From Helicobacter didelphidarum (GTDB lineage Bacteria > Campylobacterota > Campylobacteria > Campylobacterales > Helicobacteraceae): 32,833 bases of DNA. Location: positions 1 to 32,833 of the forward strand of contig NZ_NXLQ01000022.1 of the NCBI RefSeq assembly GCF_003364195.1. The letters are read 5' to 3'. Shown piece after piece: positions 32,274 to 32,833 of this stretch (its first letter is position 1; the number at the start of each line of letters is the position of its first letter). The position numbers and the translations under genes were made by a program. Below the pieces are notes generated by a model. That model had not been told where the DNA came from, searched no databases, and was given only the letters and a program-made list of their open reading frames with translations.

Positions 32274-32771
32274 GCAATCTCCTTTATAAAATCTCTATAA
32301 TTTAGATTTGTGATTTTATCATAATTCTGTAAAAATTTTCAAAAATATCAAATCCAATGTTTAAATCTTAAACAAAATTGTTTTATCGACTATTATAAGC
32401 TTTTGGCTTAAAGAGCTTAATGACTAGATTTAGAAATACGGGTATGCCCCTTTCAGCCTTTAAATATCTATAAGCACAAGAAAAATATAAAGTATTCCAA
32501 GCAAGAATACAAAGTTTAAAAATAACTTGCACAAACTTTATCTTGCTAGATTCCATAAAAACAGAATCTAATATTAGTTTAGCTATTAGAGTTTATTACT
32601 TTTATTTGCTCTTTATTTTCTAAAAACCAATGATGGATCCGCCTATATAGTTTTGTGGAACATCTACTATCTCCTTTGCCCCTGTGCCAAATAAATCTTG
32701 CTTACTATCACAATGAGTGCAAATTAACTTTTTTAGCCTTAAAATCAAAAGGACAAACATTTGAGGAATCT
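32274..32771. other. Gene-poor region with fragmentary reading frames
   Basis: About 500 bases without a convincing intact gene. On the minus strand an open stretch at 32383-32556 encodes a protein-like 57 residues ending LIKLF-KPKAYNSR but has no ribosome site. Farther upstream a frame with CTHCDSK and FGTGAKEIVDVP shifts frame near 32635, where IHHWFLENKEQ continues in a neighbouring frame. These look like remnants of a decayed gene or insertion sequence, but I cannot name the family. Confidence 0.35.
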
Positions 32772-32833
32772 ATGAAAAAGCAATCAAGTAAGTTGGGCAT
32801 AAAAGAAGAATTTAATAAGTTATCCCAACCTCA
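32772..32833 (+). CDS. Start of a possible gene running off the window
   Basis: An ATG preceded by GAGGA four bases upstream opens 20 codons (MKKQSSKLGIKEEFNKLSQP) to the window edge. The frame is also open upstream to about 32634, so the true start or a decayed gene cannot be separated. No family is recognised. Confidence 0.3.
   Translation, partial: MKKQSSKLGIKEEFNKLSQP

Noticed and set aside
1-32833. tRNA, rRNA or tmRNA genes
   Set aside because: I looked for T-arm-like GTTCGAATCC motifs and conserved rRNA segments on both strands and found none convincing.

Overview
The window looks like chromosome of an enterohepatic-type Helicobacter (Campylobacterota). The DNA is AT-rich. It carries a HypD hydrogenase-maturation protein, a Smr-tailed MutS2, a DUF2603-type small protein restricted to Campylobacterota, a dCache chemoreceptor, and TGn-TATAAT promoters without clear -35 boxes. 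The heptamer AGAATCT/AGATTCT is strikingly frequent. Genus is an inference; no rRNA or tRNA gene is present to confirm it.

Left flank (1-9903), housekeeping: a chemoreceptor cut by the window edge; cmoB (wobble-uridine modification of tRNA); argF overlapped by a DUF2603-type gene; a divergent polysaccharide deacetylase; a lipoprotein; pyrB; and a TonB-dependent outer-membrane receptor. ArgF and PyrB are two related transcarbamoylases about 2.3 kb apart.

Centre (10496-25356), a defence island. Read on the minus strand it runs: SF1 helicase-nuclease fusion, hsdM, rhuM, hsdS, then hsdR, a YgjP-type zinc metallopeptidase overlapping hsdR, and a HARE-HTH protein with a PD-(D/E)XK-like domain. Between hsdS and hsdR, on the opposite strand and from its own promoter, sits an 850-residue PHP-domain/SMC-like ATPase (TrlF-like). 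This gene is more AT-rich than its neighbours and has no copy of the heptamer that is frequent everywhere else, so it looks like a separately acquired cargo gene inside a resident type I restriction-modification locus. HsdS has been remodelled twice by dispersed palindromic repeats. One separates its original start, still visible as an ATGA overlap with rhuM, from the present start. Others form an in-frame insert of about 144 residues between its two target-recognition halves.

Right flank (25692-32273): a small helical protein, a DJ-1-family protein, and a minus-strand run of yebC, hypD, a small membrane protein and mutS2. The last 560 bases are gene-poor, with fragmentary reading frames and possibly the start of another gene.

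The strongest candidates for something new are the PHP-SMC gene nested in the type I locus, the palindrome-driven remodelling of hsdS, and the accessory set (helicase-nuclease, metallopeptidase, HARE-nuclease) around the restriction core. Functions are assigned from motifs read by eye; no database search was possible.
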